From Cycas panzhihuaensis (Eukaryota > Cycadophyta), in NCBI GenBank assembly GCA_023213395.1, contig CM041465.1, positions 211,551,741 to 211,615,740 on the forward strand: a DNA stretch of 64,000 nucleotides. The letters are read 5' to 3'. Below the pieces are notes generated by a model. That model did not search any database. It saw nothing but the letters and a program-made list of their open reading frames with translations, and was not told where the DNA came from. Numbering within the stretch: position 1 is the stretch's first letter; the number at the start of each line of letters is the position of its first letter. The translations under genes were made by a program, and so were the position numbers. Of the stretch, positions 34,281 to 45,018 are shown in pieces.

Positions 34281-34577
34281 TCATACCCTTGGCAAATCTA
34301 CTCGTATAAATAAAAAAAAAAAAATCTCCAAATACTTAACAAAATAAGGAGGGATTACATTGATGGATGATCCCTCATCAATAATAACCTGCTTGATATT
34401 GATATCGTTCTTCACAATCTCGATATAAAATGGGGGTATGTCATTTGGTGCATGGGTGCAATGACTAGATAAAGTAGTAAGGTCAAAAGAAAGTGTGGCA
34501 GAGGGTAAAGAAACTACTGCAGGAACTCCCAATACATCAAATAGAAGTTGATGTTGCTCAAGGAAATACTTCAGCAA
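34281..34577 (-). pseudogene. E aspartic protease
   Basis: A 98-codon frame. APNDIPPFYIEIVKNDINIK leads to QVIIDEGSSINVIPPYF; DEGSS is the catalytic D-x-G-S-S box with all key residues kept, and the VNVI motif follows. The second half of the protease, left of 34281, is degraded (LPLMLEEKIVL-like residues near 34240). It would process gag-pol. It lies between gag and the RT linker as expected. Confidence 0.87.
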
Positions 34578-35549
34578 ATTAATAACCGATATGCCTACCG
34601 GAATGGTTATTAATTCTTCTACTAAGGTGAAAGATCCATCCTTGAAACTAGAGGGAATGGACCTAAACCTGATGGGATGGGGGAGTACTAGAGGTAAAGA
34701 GTATGATTCTTTATTATAAAATCATCAAGTGATTTAGATGGGCTTACACTCTTTGTAGTCTCCATTATGTTTATAGTTCTCTTGGTATCCCTACCTTTAG
34801 GAGGTGGACATGATTAATTGTTAGTTATTTTTGTTGGGGCACTCATGGGAGGGGTAGTCTTCTTTGATGAATTAGAACTTGAAGGTTTACCTTCATCATC
34901 TTGGACTTGCTTTTCTTTACCTTCATCATCTCTACTTGTCTTTTCATTATGTTGAGGCAAGGGATCCTTATGGATCATTTGGTCTTGAGATGACTCATAA
35001 GACCAGTTTGTTTAGACACATATGTTTTGAGTTGTATTTTGAACTATTCAGCACTCACTTCTATCATATGCATCTATTTGATAGTATGAGCACCATTTTA
35101 TCTTTCTAAAAAGAGGAGGAGGTGGGGGAGGAGTTTGTTTCTTCTTCCACCTTAGTGAGGTAAATAAATTTGGTCTCTTAGCAAGGATGACTTTAAGAAG
35201 GAGCATCAATATGTAATTTAGTATTAATTATATGTTCTAATGATCTAATTGAAGAAGTCATATGATCATAAGTGGGTTCAGGATGGGAAGCCTTTTTAGT
35301 TTGAATTGTTTCCTTAGAAGGCATAGGTTTCCCAACCATCTTAATACCTGCTTAAATTTTAAATGCTTTTAGGGATAAATAACGATCAACCACTTCTTCA
35401 TATATTTGAGGGCCTAGTTTTAGAACTTCTAAGTGTACATAGGGCCTCAATGCATTAGTAAATAGATTGAATAGTAAACTAGGATCAAGATGTGAGTAAT
35501 AAGCATGTACCTAGTCTTAAAATCTCCTAACAAAATCCCTTAATGTCTC

Positions 35550-37106
35550 ATCATAGTTCTATTTAGTAGCCAACAAAGATTTAATGCCTGATTCAAATGG
35601 TCTTGCTACATCAAAATAGTTGATAAAGGAGTCAACTAGTTGTTGGAATAAGAGAATGGAAGCAAAGAGGAGATGGTAAAACCATTTCAAAGCATCACCT
35701 TGAAGTGATTTAAGAAACAAGTGCATTATGACATAATTGTATGGCATGAAATCTGTATAAGCAAGTGAAAATGTCTATATATGGGAGGTGAGGTCCTAAG
35801 AAGAGTCACTAGAAAATTTAGACAACTCAAAAAGGAATGGAGGTATGGGAGACAATAAGACCTCATGCGAAAAGAGAGACTTCATATAATTAAAGAAGGG
35901 TCTTTTGGGCCTCAACATAGTAGGACGTTGAGGTAAGGATGATGGATGAAGAATAGATGAATGAATAGGTTGTTCTAGTTGTGGTTGCTATTGTGAAATG
36001 TCATGAGATGGAAAAGTAGAAGGAGGATTAAACCATATTGTGGGGTTAACTATAGAGTTGGTTTAAGGTATAATGTATTGAGAGAAACTTGAATTGAAAG
36101 TATAAAAAGGATTAGGTTATGGTGTAGGTCTAAGAATATATGAAGAAGAAGTAGGATTGGAAATCCTCAAAGCTTATGATTGACTCGTTGAAGCATGAGG
36201 ATGAGTGGAATAAATATGAGAAATATGTTGAGAGGAGGGAATCATGTTAGCTACTCTAGGAGATGGTAGGCAAGGTCTAACACCATGACACCAAATGGTA
36301 TGTGGTATGTGAGGAGGTAATTGGGTAGTAGAGGAGACAGGATGTGAAGAGGCAATCTTAGTAGAATAAGAACAAATCGGTTGTAAACTGCGTAAATCCA
36401 TAACCACTTGACTAGAAGTGGATACATACATGGTACTAGGGCTACCATGAGTAATAATGGTAGTAGTACCTCCATGAGTAGGGGGTATGGAATGAGGGGA
36501 ATGAATCTAAACTTATTGTCTAGGAGGAGATTGATGATGTTGCAAATGAGTTGATTTATGGTCTTGAACTTCCTCTAAAGATAGGGAATGGGATCACGAT
36601 ATAGGTCTTAATGAGAGAGGATAAGAAGGATGAGGAGATTGCATGGGACTAGATGGGGGCTCTGTCTCTATCAACTCATAATCCTCACCTAAGGAATCGA
36701 TCTAAAGAGGTTGTAGTAGGGATGTTATGATATGAGTCTCTGAGTAAAATGGGTCATGATAACTAGGCATGCGTAGTGGAGTAGGGATCCTAGTAAGAAC
36801 TAGCTCAGAAAAGGATGAATATGGTTGACCATAAGGTGGTTCTTCTTATGCTAAAGAAGGATCTACAAAAGAAGAATTTCCAGGGTATTGAGAGGGTTTA
36901 AGGTATCCTTGTTCCACTGGTATGTTATATAATTGAGTTGAATCTTTAGAAGGATAGATATAAGTGTCTTGTGCTTGAAGTTTAGAAGGTTTAACATAGG
37001 ATGATGAGACTTCTTGACTAAAGTATAAAGAGAACACTTGAGAATCGAGCAAAAAGCCTTGGAGCCTCAAGGAGTGCCTAGGAGCAGCTATCATAGTTTC
37101 CATCAC
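35550..37106 (-). pseudogene. E gag (broken)
   Basis: Gypsy gag on the - strand. The N-terminal part (37106-36174) is proline-, serine- and tyrosine-rich with short open frames. The conserved capsid region is the frame 35747-35559: MPYNYVIMHLFLKSLQGDAL, KWFYHLL, LVDSFINYFDVARPFESG and IKSLLATK, matching the retrotransposon gag domain (L-x-G-x-A-x-x-W-[FY]...F...F). D has the same sequence type at 43.4-43.0 kb. A zinc knuckle is not recognisable. Confidence 0.85.
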
Positions 37107-37153
37107 TTTAAAAGAAAATAAATGGTAGCTTCCTAGTATGGTCCCCAGAAAGA
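37107..37153 (-). other. E primer-binding region
   Basis: Just inside the 5' LTR; on the - strand TCTTTCTGGGGACCATAC follows the LTR end. D has a similar GGTAACCATACTAG at the same place. The tRNA is not identified. Confidence 0.4.
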
Positions 37154-39584
37154 TGGTGCATTCTTAGGAGAACCTAAACTAGATATCCCTTGATTGTTAA
37201 GGTATCATCTTTATTTCGATTAAAAGTGGGAGGTATAGAGTTTAAGAAGTCCTAAGGGACCACCTTTTCCCAACTCCTAAGAAGGAGTCTTCACCTAGTT
37301 ATGTCATCTAATAAAGTGCAAATGGAGGATGCGATAAAAGGTGTGGATGTGAAAGAGGGTAATAGAATCCACTAACCTACAAAATTGGGTGAGGGAGTTC
37401 TAAATTCAGAGTTACATTGATAGTATTTTCAATATCCTTTCTAGAGACTCCTTTCAAATAATCTTTTTAACCTTTCGAGTTCTACTAGGATGTAGGAAAG
37501 GGTAAGCAAATAGAAGAGTTGTTCTTTAATTTTCCTCCTTTTTCTTGTTTTATGTTCCATGTCTTCTCTTTACTTTAGTCCTTCTTTCAGTTTTATTTTC
37601 CTAATTTTCCTTTTCTTTTTCTTTTTCTTTTTTTGTTTATTTTTTATGCTTAACAAAGCAAAACAAAATGCATTAAAAGGGCTATTTTACTTCTAATTAA
37701 TAAACAAAGAAATGTTTCAACTAAATTTATACAAACTTTTAATGTCTTTTTTCCATTTTCTTTAAAGAAATGAAAGATACAAATACAAGTCTAAGACTAT
37801 CCTTCTACATATAAGATATGCACCTTATAATAAATGGAAATACATTTTTAAGAGATGCAATACACACAATATGATTGTTTGTGCAAGCCTTCTAAAGAAA
37901 TCAATAGCATGCAATGCTATGTGATAGATGTCACTTTACATGCATGCAACTAATTCTTTGAAAAAGATGATGTATGGTGTAAAAAAGAAGAGATTTGAAG
38001 AGGATGTTACTATTGCTTTTAATGAGTTTTTAGATTTATAAGATCACATGTAATCAACAAATCTAAACCATGACTTTCATACAAGATACTAGCTTTAAAG
38101 ACTCTATCACAGTTGGAGTAATAAAGACTCCAAAAGGATCCTTAAACCTTTAACAAACTAAAAAATTAGACAAGCATTTACTTTTCAACATTTTAAACTT
38201 TTTTTTTAAGAGAAAAAAAGTAAACTTAAGAGTGAAATCAAGTAAACCACAAGACTATGAAATTGAAGCTTCTTTCCTATTATAAATAAATACCTTAGAA
38301 TGATAATTTTCCTTCTAGTTGATTTATGTTTTTCCAATGCTTTCTCTTAAAACAAACCAAGGAAGAAAACCAACTAAACAAAAAGGCTAAACCATGGCCA
38401 AACAAAGCCAAAAAGTAGTGGAAAATTACTTGAATATAAACTATTGTAGAAGAATGGAAAAGGATAGCTAGATGAGTAGTGGAGAAATAACGATGCCCCA
38501 CCCTAGTCTAGCCCTTAAGGAACCCCATAAAGACTGACTTTTTAGCAAGTCATTTAAGGCCTTAAATGAATACAAGATCAATACAATAATGAACTAAATA
38601 AAAGAGTAATTTATGAGTAAAATCCATCTTCAAAATACTGTGAAATGAAGTAGAAACTTAATAGGAAAGACCTTACCCAATTAGAAGAAGTTTAAAGCAT
38701 GAAACTTTAATAAAAGTCTATAAAATTAAAGCTTAGACCATCAACATTTGAATATCAATAAGTCATGAAGTCACACCATTAAAAATCCTCTATAATTTCA
38801 CTCACAAGTCTCTTCAAAATCTAAATTTTAATCACAACACTGATAGTCTTCAAAATCTCCAAGAAAACTCAAAAAATCCACTACAAACTTGAGCAAATCA
38901 CTACTAACTCATTAACAATGAATCACAAAACCTTAAACATCATTCCTGGGCATCAAAGAGATCAGATTCCACCAAATCTAAGTAGTGACATATAAAATTT
39001 TGGTATGCTAGCTGAGTTTTGCATGCATGACAGTAAAAGATGTGACCAATCACATTTTTAGACCTACAAAAATGTAACTTTATACTAAAAATATGACTAG
39101 TCATATTTTTAGCAGGGCAAAAAAATTGACAAATATGGAGGTAAACAATTTACCCAAAAAAGTCAAAATTTAATATTTAAACATAAAATAAAGCAAAAAT
39201 AACTTTATAAATGAATAAATAGGCCTGAAACAAGGTGAAAATGCTAAATACAAGTCCAAAAATAATAAAAAAATAATAAAGATGGGTGAAATCAAAGACA
39301 ACGTAAAAATAATAGGTTTTAAAGGAAGCATTAGGTTAAATTAATTATGAAGAAAAACTTTAGTGTCATAGTCTCAATTATCAACAGGTGATGATAAAAA
39401 TACAAGTCACGTCATCATTCATCATAAATCATTAAACCAAATTCATACATCTCTTCATCAAAATATGGCCTAATTCATAATCAAACAAATATGTCTTTGA
39501 TTTTCTATGAAACCATACAACAAACATGTTAAAACTCACAACTACAAATTAAATATCAATCAAGGGCCAGGTTTTGGTGAAACA
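37154..39584 (-). repeat. 5' LTR of E (2431 bp)
   Basis: Pairs with 24546-26990. Bounded by ATGAG at 39585-39589, where C gag resumes. Confidence 0.93.
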
Positions 39585-40080
39585 ATGAGGAATGCCCATG
39601 TAATACGTTGGGTCTTAAAATCTTTATCTATTTCTTATTGGATTGGTCAAAGGAGGTTGATTGTTTCATGGACACTTTCCTTATGCATCTTCATCTTGTT
39701 CATCTTTAAGACTATATGAATAAATTCAAGGTCAGACTTTGCATCTAAATTCTTTTTAAGAACCTCAAGGACTTTCTAGGCTATAGCGTACTGTTCTTTA
39801 TCAATTAAATTATGCAGGGAGTGATCAGTTACTAATAGAATGCCTACATAAATTTTCTCATTATCAATTTCCCATTATAATTTAGTTATAGGTTTTACTG
39901 GAGCTACATGTGGTATTCCTCTAGAGGGAAGTACTATTGCTATCATAGGAATGACAGATGCAAGTTCTAGATGGGCTCTCCAATGACCTTCATACTTAGT
40001 AATATTCTTGACTCTGGTATACCATAGATCCCAATTATCTTTCCTTTTTAAGATGTAGTTTATATTCTACTTAAATTGAA
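39585..40080 (-). pseudogene. C gag, N-terminal part
   Basis: The - strand reads KRKDNWDLWYTRVKNITKYE, colinear with B, then KVLEVLKKNLDAKSDLEFIH and IVLKMNKMKMHKESVHE, the usual copia gag order. It is cut at 39585 by E and continues at 24540. One or two stops interrupt an otherwise open frame. Confidence 0.88.
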
Positions 40081-42127
40081 AACACATGGTGAAGATGATA
40101 AAGTAAAAGAGATAATGAATAAATAGTAAATAAAAATGCCATTGACATGTGTGGCTGATACACTTGACGCAATAGGAAAAAATATGATTAAGTGGTAAGG
40201 AATGATAATAGGTCACTAACACTTATGGTAAATACTCTGGATATAGTAGGGTTTGGTGATATGCATAAATGGTAAAATAAGGATCACAAAGATAAATAAT
40301 GTGTTATATGATTATAAAATCAAGATTATACCTTTGTAGAACCCGGCATGTAGGTGTACACAATTAAAAAACTAAGTCTACTGTAGGATATATGATCAAA
40401 CCCAAACCTTTATCTTAAGTCTAAAGTAGTTGAGGTGTTGATACCTAAGGGGGCTTCTAACATGTACATTAAAGCCTTCACTTATAAAACTTGTACCTAT
40501 ACTTGGTGATAAAATATAAGTCACAATGGAGCCCAAGTACTTTAGTCTTCACCCAATTCACTAGTAAGCAGTTATATACCCCCTCTAAAAAGTCAAATAG
40601 TATGTACATATGCCATAACTATGATGGATATTTGACTAAGTATATTTTAATCTTGATTAAAGTTTTCAATTTTCCTAAGTGGTTATCAAGATTATCCCTG
40701 ATTAGAGGCCATAAGAATGGCTAACCTGTCCCTCTAGTATTATTCTATTTAAGACTAGACCCAGTATGAAACTCACACATCCATTAGGGCCTAGACTTTA
40801 GTCAACTGTGGCCTATTTCAACCAAGGCGAGCATACACACAAATTAAGAACTGGCAGTATAAGTCATACGGATGAGATTCCTTTTTAGAAATAATGCAAG
40901 TTATTTTTTAATAACTTAAACTAATAACAGGAATGGAAAAATGCCCTTACCTTCTATGTTTGCTTTGCTATTGTTATTATTTTATGTGTTGCTTTATACT
41001 ATGTATGGAAATAGAAAGAGCATACTAGATTTAGTAGAGGAACCAGATGTTACTTCTGATCCAAGGTTTCTCTTAATTTAGTATAATGTTTCCAAATATA
41101 TTTTTAAAAATTTCAATATAAAAGCCACAAAGGGCTGAAGAGTAGATCAAATTTTCACTAAAATACTGATTTTTTTAAGTCTAGATGCATGCTATTTTGT
41201 CTTATTTTGTGATTTTTTTCTTATAAATTTTATAAATAATAATAATTGGTTAAAATTTTCTAAAAATTATAAATATGGAAGCCTAAATAATGGATTTTAA
41301 ATTTATGATAGGAAAAAAAAATGTTTAAAATGTTATTTCTGATAAGATAGTGAAGTCAAATTTCTAAAAAGACATGAAAAATAATTACTTGAAAAAAGCA
41401 CAAAAGCACAATCTTAATAGATTCATTGTCTTAGAATCCAAACTTCAAAATGTTAAAAGCTTTATATTAACATGTACATCAACTTTTTCTTCTGCATCAT
41501 ATTCAAAAATGGAAAAAAAACTACCTGAAATGCCCTCATAACATTTTTTTGTGGGGTTGAGTAGGTAAATTCAGCATCCGTCAGAAAATTGCAAAGATCT
41601 CATTAACCAGTAGATGAAATTTGATGAGATTTATCTCAACATTCTCCTGAGATATAAATCTACTAGATCCCTTAAGAAAACCTTTAGATTTTTAGCTTAT
41701 ATTTAAAGGATTTCATTGAAAGAAGTGCCTTAGGTTACTTACTCATAAATTTTGATCTTTTTCTTAAGCCAAAACTCTCTGTTGCAGGCTAAATCTAAAG
41801 ATGCTTTAGAAGACAAAAATGATCCTCTTGGCAAGATGAATCTACACATCAAATTTTAAAAAAATATGATATGGTTAATTTTTTCATAAAATTTTAGGCC
41901 TTCAATGCTTCCAAGGTTTTTTCAGTAATCAAACAGTTTAAAAAATTTATCTTTTTCACCTCAAAAATTCTACACACATAGAAAATATAAAAACATATAA
42001 AATAATATAATTTTAAGCTCTCTAATACAAAATAAAGTTCTCAAATAAGTTCTCAACCTCATATGAATTGTGAGTGAAAGGTATTAATGGCTTCGTACAA
42101 GTCTAGTGGGGAAATGTGGTCAACAAT
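40081..42127 (-). other. C leader (5' untranslated region)
   Basis: About 2 kb, homologous over much of its length to the B leader (9059-10979) in reverse. No frame seen. Confidence 0.75.
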
Positions 42128-42140
42128 GACTCTGATACCA
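42128..42140 (-). other. Primer binding site of C
   Basis: TGGTATCAGAGTC on the - strand, two bases from the 5' LTR; matches the initiator tRNA-Met site for the first eleven bases. Confidence 0.92.
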
Positions 42141-42142
42141 GT

Positions 42143-42444
42143 TGTTGGGTAAAGGATCTAGTTGTAACACTCCACTACACTAAAGTAATAGCACATAATA
42201 AGAGCAAAATAAAGAGAACAAGATTCAGAGCAAAAATGAGAGGTGAGAATTATGACTCTTCCTTTTACATTTAGCCTTATTAGAGGATGTGTATTAGAGT
42301 TTTCAAAAGAGTTTCCTGCCTAATGACATAATCCTAAAATTACACTTAAATATAAATGAAATTACATTTAACTATGTAACTTAGCTAATCTAAAGTCACC
42401 TTCATATAATTAATCTAATGACCTTGATGCATTAGCATCCATTA
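42143..42444 (-). repeat. 5' LTR of C (302 bp)
   Basis: Pairs with 19778-20083; the outer end reads CATCCATTA where the other copy has CATCCATCA. Confidence 0.92.
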
Positions 42445-42793
42445 GGGGATCCCTTAGTGGGGCAAGGTAGGAGGGATATTGAGTCCAATATTAAGCATCA
42501 TTGTGGGAGCATTGGCCATGAACATAATACCATCTCTTCTAAAAAGAGGGTTTTGGCCTCTTCTCTTATGAATGTTTGTGGCCCTCTTTTTTTGATTGTA
42601 TAGTTTGGGCAATCTAGTGGATTGACCTATACCTATATAAATGAACTTATGGCTTGCTAGGGGCTTGAGAGGGTTAGAGCTTCAAATCCTGACGTGCCCA
42701 TTTGAAGGAATGGATGATGGAGATAAATGAATCCATAGTCTTATAAAGAGTGTTAATAGAGGACTTTGATGATAGTTGTTATACCCTTTGGTT
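42445..42793 (-). repeat. 348-bp tandem duplication in D, unit 2
   Basis: Starts GGGGATCCCTTAG right at the C boundary and ends near GGTTAAGTGAGG, where homology with unit 1 stops. Its first five bases double as the right target duplication of C. Confidence 0.85.
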
Positions 42794-43980
42794 AAGTGAG
42801 GGAGGCGGTGCCTTATGACATTATGTATTTCTATTAATCTTCTTGAGATCAACTTAGATCTCAATAGATTCTAGGCCCAAGCACTTGGCTATGGCTAAAT
42901 CACATGTCATTATTTACATCTTAAGGACCTTAGTGTGGACCTTATGGTATAAAGCATTGATGAAAATATCTCTCTTTAAATCCTCAAGAAATGTGGCCTT
43001 TGAGGAGTGGAGGAGATCATGGAATCAATGGATAAAGTCTCTATGAAGCTCATCTTGACCTTATTTGAGGGAGAGTAAGGCCTTAGTCCCACTCTCAAAT
43101 AGCCTCACAATATTGAAGTAGTTGACAAAGCAGTCAACTAATTATTGGAAGTACTGGATTAAGTGGGCTAAGAGATGGTAGAACCACTTGATAGCATGTC
43201 ATTAAAGTGACTTAGGAAACAACTTCACTAGAATGTGGTCATAGGCATAGTAATTGGTGCATGCCATAGAAAGTACCCTGATATGATTAGTAGGGTTCAA
43301 AGAGGAAGTGTTATCAAATTTGGGTACTTCTGTTAGGTGGGGAGATAAGTTGGTTCTTAAGGCATCTAAAGAGAAGGGCCTCGACTTGTAGTCCATGAAG
43401 GCATATTCCTTAAGTTGAACTAGAGAAACGTACAAGGGATATGAGGGTGATGGATAATATTTAGTTCTAATGTAACATAGATATAAAGGATAAGTAGGGT
43501 AGGAGATATGACCTCATTAGTGATGGGCATAAGTAGGATTGGGATAAGGTGTACCCCCTATTTGGTAAGGCAAAGTCATACCATGATAGGGATAAGTAGG
43601 ATACATGGGTGGTTGAGAGTGGCTCAAACCATCGTATGCGTGAACATGATAAGAAGAAGTGGCATAAGTCATTACCCCTTAAGGAGTGGGAGTTAGGAAA
43701 GTTAGCATGAGAGGTACCATAGGTGCCCCTCGAAAGGGATGAGAAGATGGGGTCAGTTGAGAGACATAAGGCATGGGGTATGGAAGGGTTTTTTTCCTGA
43801 AAAGGTCCCCCAATAGGAAGAGCTACCCCATAGGGATGGAGGGGGTTCCACCCTACAAGTGGGGAGATGATGAGACCCTCCATGCCTCCATTGTTGGGAT
43901 GTGTATATGGGTGGGACATAGAGTGATAAGTCTACATGATATGGGTGAGGGCAAATAGGCGGTCCTCCTCCATATCCCAT
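42794..43980 (-). pseudogene. D gag (broken)
   Basis: Gypsy gag on the - strand. The N-terminal half is an unusually long open frame, 43919-43467 (150 codons), rich in Pro, Ser, Tyr and His (HPYTHPNNGG, PLHPYGVALPIGGP). The capsid region follows: frame 43435-43202 with LTEVPKFDNTSSLNPTNHIR and MACTNYYAYDHILVKLFPKSL, then HLLAHLIQYFQ, FVNYFNIVRLFESGTKALLS and ALYHKVHTKVL, the full retrotransposon gag signature, with stops after 43200. E shows the same pattern. It lies just inside the 5' LTR. Confidence 0.88.
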
Positions 43981-44170
43981 GTATCAAGGATGAGGGATGG
44001 ATAAAGCAATAGGTAGAATTGAGGTTATGCTCAGTTAGGGAATTATTATTTGTAATGGGGGGATGCTTATTGTAGCTTGGGAATGGACTTGGGTTAGTGT
44101 AGGCCCTCTCCTAAGTGAATTGCTTATAGCAATAGATGTTATGATCACATCTTAGGAAAGTACAATGGTG

Positions 44171-44435
44171 CTCTGAGTGGAAGTAGAGTGGGGATGGGGG
44201 GAGGAGGGGGGGGGGGGTGGTGGATTGGGATGGAGATCATAGTAGAGCTAAATAATAGGTGTTAGGCCTACTGAGGGGTAGCATTTCCTATTATTACTTC
44301 ATGCTCTAAGTGGAAGTGGAATGGGGAGGAGGGGAGGAAGGCGGGGGGGGGGATTGGGATGGAGATCATAGTAGAGCTGAATAATAAGTGTTGGGCCTAC
44401 TGACGGGTAGCCTTTCATGTTATTGCTTCAAAATG
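44171..44435. repeat. Local tandem duplication (about 135 bp) with G runs in the D leader
   Basis: Two copies, starting CTCTGAGTGGAAGTAG and CTCTAAGTGGAAGTGG, share GATTGGGATGGAGATCATAG and end near ACTGAGGGGTAGC. G runs lie in both copies (44204-44217; 44342-44352). Confidence 0.85.
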
Positions 44436-45018
44436 GACCCATAGTGTCTTTATGGTATCCCATAATGGGATGTCAGTCTGATCAAAAGAGGGGGAATACC
44501 CTTCTTGCTAACTTAAGTAAGGGGAAAAAGGAAGAGGAACCTATTTGAGATCTAGAATAGGGTCATGAGGAGGTATTCCCTTAATTATATGGATGTGGGG
44601 GGCAATCACATTTTGATAGAACTTGTTGGGCTCATATAGATAGTGTGTTATGCCACTACCTACATGGGCAGGATCCTTATAAGGAAATAGTTCCTTAGAT
44701 TGATGCTAATCTTGGGCATATGGATCATATGCCCAATCGACATGATGAACTACCATAGGTGAATCTTGAGCACTCAAAGAGATAGGGGTGTATGAAGGGT
44801 CAATATCTAAGGGTAGAAGGCCTCGTAAGTGACAACAAAAGCATCGTATTCAAAGTCTAACCAACTAGTTTAGATGTGTAACGTATAAGGAAAGGTCCTT
44901 GTGTGTTAGAAATTGAGCACCCTAACTAAGCAAAAATGAAGCAAAGAGATAAGAAGACCTAGATGTATTAAAAGACTTCCTAGTAGTGAGTCACTAGTAT
45001 GGTTACCTATGAAACATA
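44436..45018 (-). other. D leader and primer-binding region
   Basis: No frame recognised. Just inside the LTR end the - strand reads GGTAACCATACTAGTGACTC, similar to the E primer-binding region. The tRNA is not assigned. Confidence 0.45.

Larger units (their letters stand above)
24546..39584 (-). mobile_element. Element E: Tat-like Ty3/gypsy retrotransposon, - strand, inside C gag
   Basis: 15,039 bp with LTRs of 2445 and 2431 bp (about 11% diverged over the first 240 bases counted) and an exact ATGAG target duplication. Leftwards on the - strand: 5' LTR, gag (37.1-35.5 kb), protease (34.5 kb), linker to RT (33.0 kb), archaeal-type RNase H (31.8 kb), an antisense + strand frame (28.85-30.54 kb), tandem arrays, polypurine tract, 3' LTR. 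I find no RT catalytic core and no integrase, so E looks like a large non-autonomous derivative. It is related to D through gag, the linker and aRH. Confidence 0.92.
19778..42444 (-). mobile_element. Element C: Ty1/copia retrotransposon, - strand, inside D, host of E
   Basis: LTRs of 306 and 302 bp at 19778-20083 and 42143-42444 (about 88% identical by my count), an exact GGGGA target duplication, a tRNA-Met primer site and a polypurine tract define it. Without E (24546-39584) it is about 7.6 kb. Reading leftwards: leader (42.1-40.1 kb), gag split by E (40.08-39.59 and 24.54-24.02 kb), zinc knuckle, protease, integrase, RT, RNase H. It is related to B, which is on the opposite strand, but keeps protease and integrase. 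Stops run through all domains. Confidence 0.93.

Noticed and set aside
19408-42805. The 348-bp repeats flanking C considered as an exceptionally long target duplication
   Set aside because: A normal exact 5-base duplication (GGGGA) lies directly at the LTR ends, so the longer repeat is a separate tandem duplication.
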